Positions 5,657-6,381 of a stretch of DNA of 6,381 nucleotides are shown piece by piece; the first letter of the stretch is position 1, and each line of letters opens with the position of its first letter. The notes under the pieces were generated by a model. The model worked only from the letters and a program-made list of their open reading frames with translations, searched no databases and was not told where the DNA came from. The position numbers and the translations under genes are program-made. This DNA is from an uncultured Planctomycetaceae bacterium (GTDB lineage Bacteria > Planctomycetota > Planctomycetia > Planctomycetales > Planctomycetaceae), in assembly GCA_903823545.1 (NCBI GenBank), contig CAIJTL010000655.1, positions 1 through 6,381 of the forward strand, written 5' to 3'.

Positions 5657-6381
5657 TCATTGGTCATTGGAACTCGAACCTTGGACATTAGCAGCAGCCT
5701 CCTTGGTCCGTTCGTTCTTCACGTAGTGCTGCATCACTTCGCCGCGATAGGTTCGTAGCGGGCGGACGAGGCGGCGGTCCATGAATTGGCGACGAGCGGT
5801 CCAGTCTGCGGAAGGAATCGCTCCCTCGCTGGCGATTGCGTCAATCGTGGCGAATGCCGCTTCCATTGCGGCGATGCTTCGTTCGATGTCGTTGAGGGCA
5901 ACTCGCGAAGTTGTGGGACTGAATGTTCCACGAGCTGACCAACGAGTTGAAAGCATCTGCATCAGCGAGTTGAGGTGGTCATAACGTTCCACCTGATCCG
6001 GAATCGCATCGGACGTTGAGGCTACGAACAGCAACGCGTCGGTCACGTTGCGAATCGAGCGGTCGGCATTCGTCGAAAAGTAAATGGCCGCCAGTCGATG
6101 TCGCAGTTCCAAGTTCACATCTCGGCCATCGCATCGCTGAGTCAGTTCAATGACTTCTTGATGTAGGAACGGGCTCACAAGCGGATCAAACGGGAACTCG
6201 TAACGGCGAATGCGCGCCAGATCGGCTTCCGTCGGATGGGGATTTTTGGACGCTTCGCCAATCGCTCGGAAGTAACGGATGCGGCGATCGTCGTCGGGAT
6301 GCAAGCCCGACTCGGTTTTTATCAGACTCACTTGTTGAATCGCTCTCTGCGACTTCGTGAGGTGATCCTTCACTTGTTTGC
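5657..6381 (-). CDS. Hypothetical protein, probably incomplete at the N-terminus
   Basis: I do not recognise this protein. The minus-strand frame is open from the right edge to a TGA at 5657-5659. The first possible start in the window is a GTG at 6373, giving 238 residues, but the frame continues to the edge with no stop and no ribosome binding site in the eight bases beyond it. The true start therefore probably lies outside. The visible part is charged and soluble-looking, with no membrane segment, signal peptide or cysteine motif (a single Cys at 81), and predicted-helix-like character throughout. Examples are DVNLELRHRLAAIYF near 85-99 and ALNDIERSIAAMEAAFATID near 159-178. It ends in a low-complexity polar tail (GSSSNDQ). 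Codon choice matches the neighbouring genes, supporting real coding. It reads in the same direction as the amidohydrolase gene, but a 193-bp gap filled with a palindromic element separates them, so a shared operon is doubtful. Confidence 0.75.
   Translation of the reverse strand, partial: KQVKDHLTKSQRAIQQVSLIKTESGLHPDDDRRIRYFRAIGEASKNPHPTEADLARIRRYEFPFDPLVSPFLHQEVIELTQRCDGRDVNLELRHRLAAIYFSTNADRSIRNVTDALLFVASTSDAIPDQVERYDHLNSLMQMLSTRWSARGTFSPTTSRVALNDIERSIAAMEAAFATIDAIASEGAIPSADWTARRQFMDRRLVRPLRTYRGEVMQHYVKNERTKEAAANVQGSSSNDQ

Overview
The window looks like ordinary chromosomal sequence from a GC-rich bacterium, most likely a planctomycete. This rests on an inference from several signs: the type of phosphofructokinase, a secreted D-aminoacylase-like amidohydrolase, weak or absent ribosome binding sites, a relic of a REP-associated transposase, and a long palindromic intergenic repeat. 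No 16S rRNA or other marker gene is present to confirm it.

Layout, left to right. (1) Bases 1-1835, minus strand: the N-terminal two thirds of phosphoenolpyruvate carboxylase (ppc). It runs off the left edge inside the catalytic FHGRGG motif. (2) Bases 1836-2269: a 434-bp divergent intergenic region with a perfect 10-bp-stem hairpin and a short direct repeat. (3) Bases 2270-3601, plus strand: a group II (plant/protist-like) 6-phosphofructokinase with a Gly/Lys active-site combination. (4) Bases 3602-3801: a 200-bp convergent gap holding a decayed fragment of a REP-associated (Y1/IS200-like, RAYT) transposase. (5) Bases 3802-5463, minus strand: a secreted N-acyl-D-amino-acid deacylase family amidohydrolase. 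(6) Bases 5464-5656: a gap filled mostly by a 131-bp imperfect inverted-repeat element (5521-5651). (7) Bases 5657 to the right edge, minus strand: a hypothetical protein, probably cut off at its N-terminus.

Phosphofructokinase commits carbon to glycolysis, and PEP carboxylase draws PEP from lower glycolysis into oxaloacetate. The two genes are transcribed away from each other from one shared control region, so joint control is plausible but not shown. The amidohydrolase and the hypothetical protein have no evident link to that pair.

I see no phage, CRISPR, RNA gene, defence or secretion cluster, and nothing that amounts to a clearly new multi-gene system. The most interesting items are the palindromic element together with the transposase relic, the divergent ppc/pfk control region, and active-site variations in the two right-hand enzymes.
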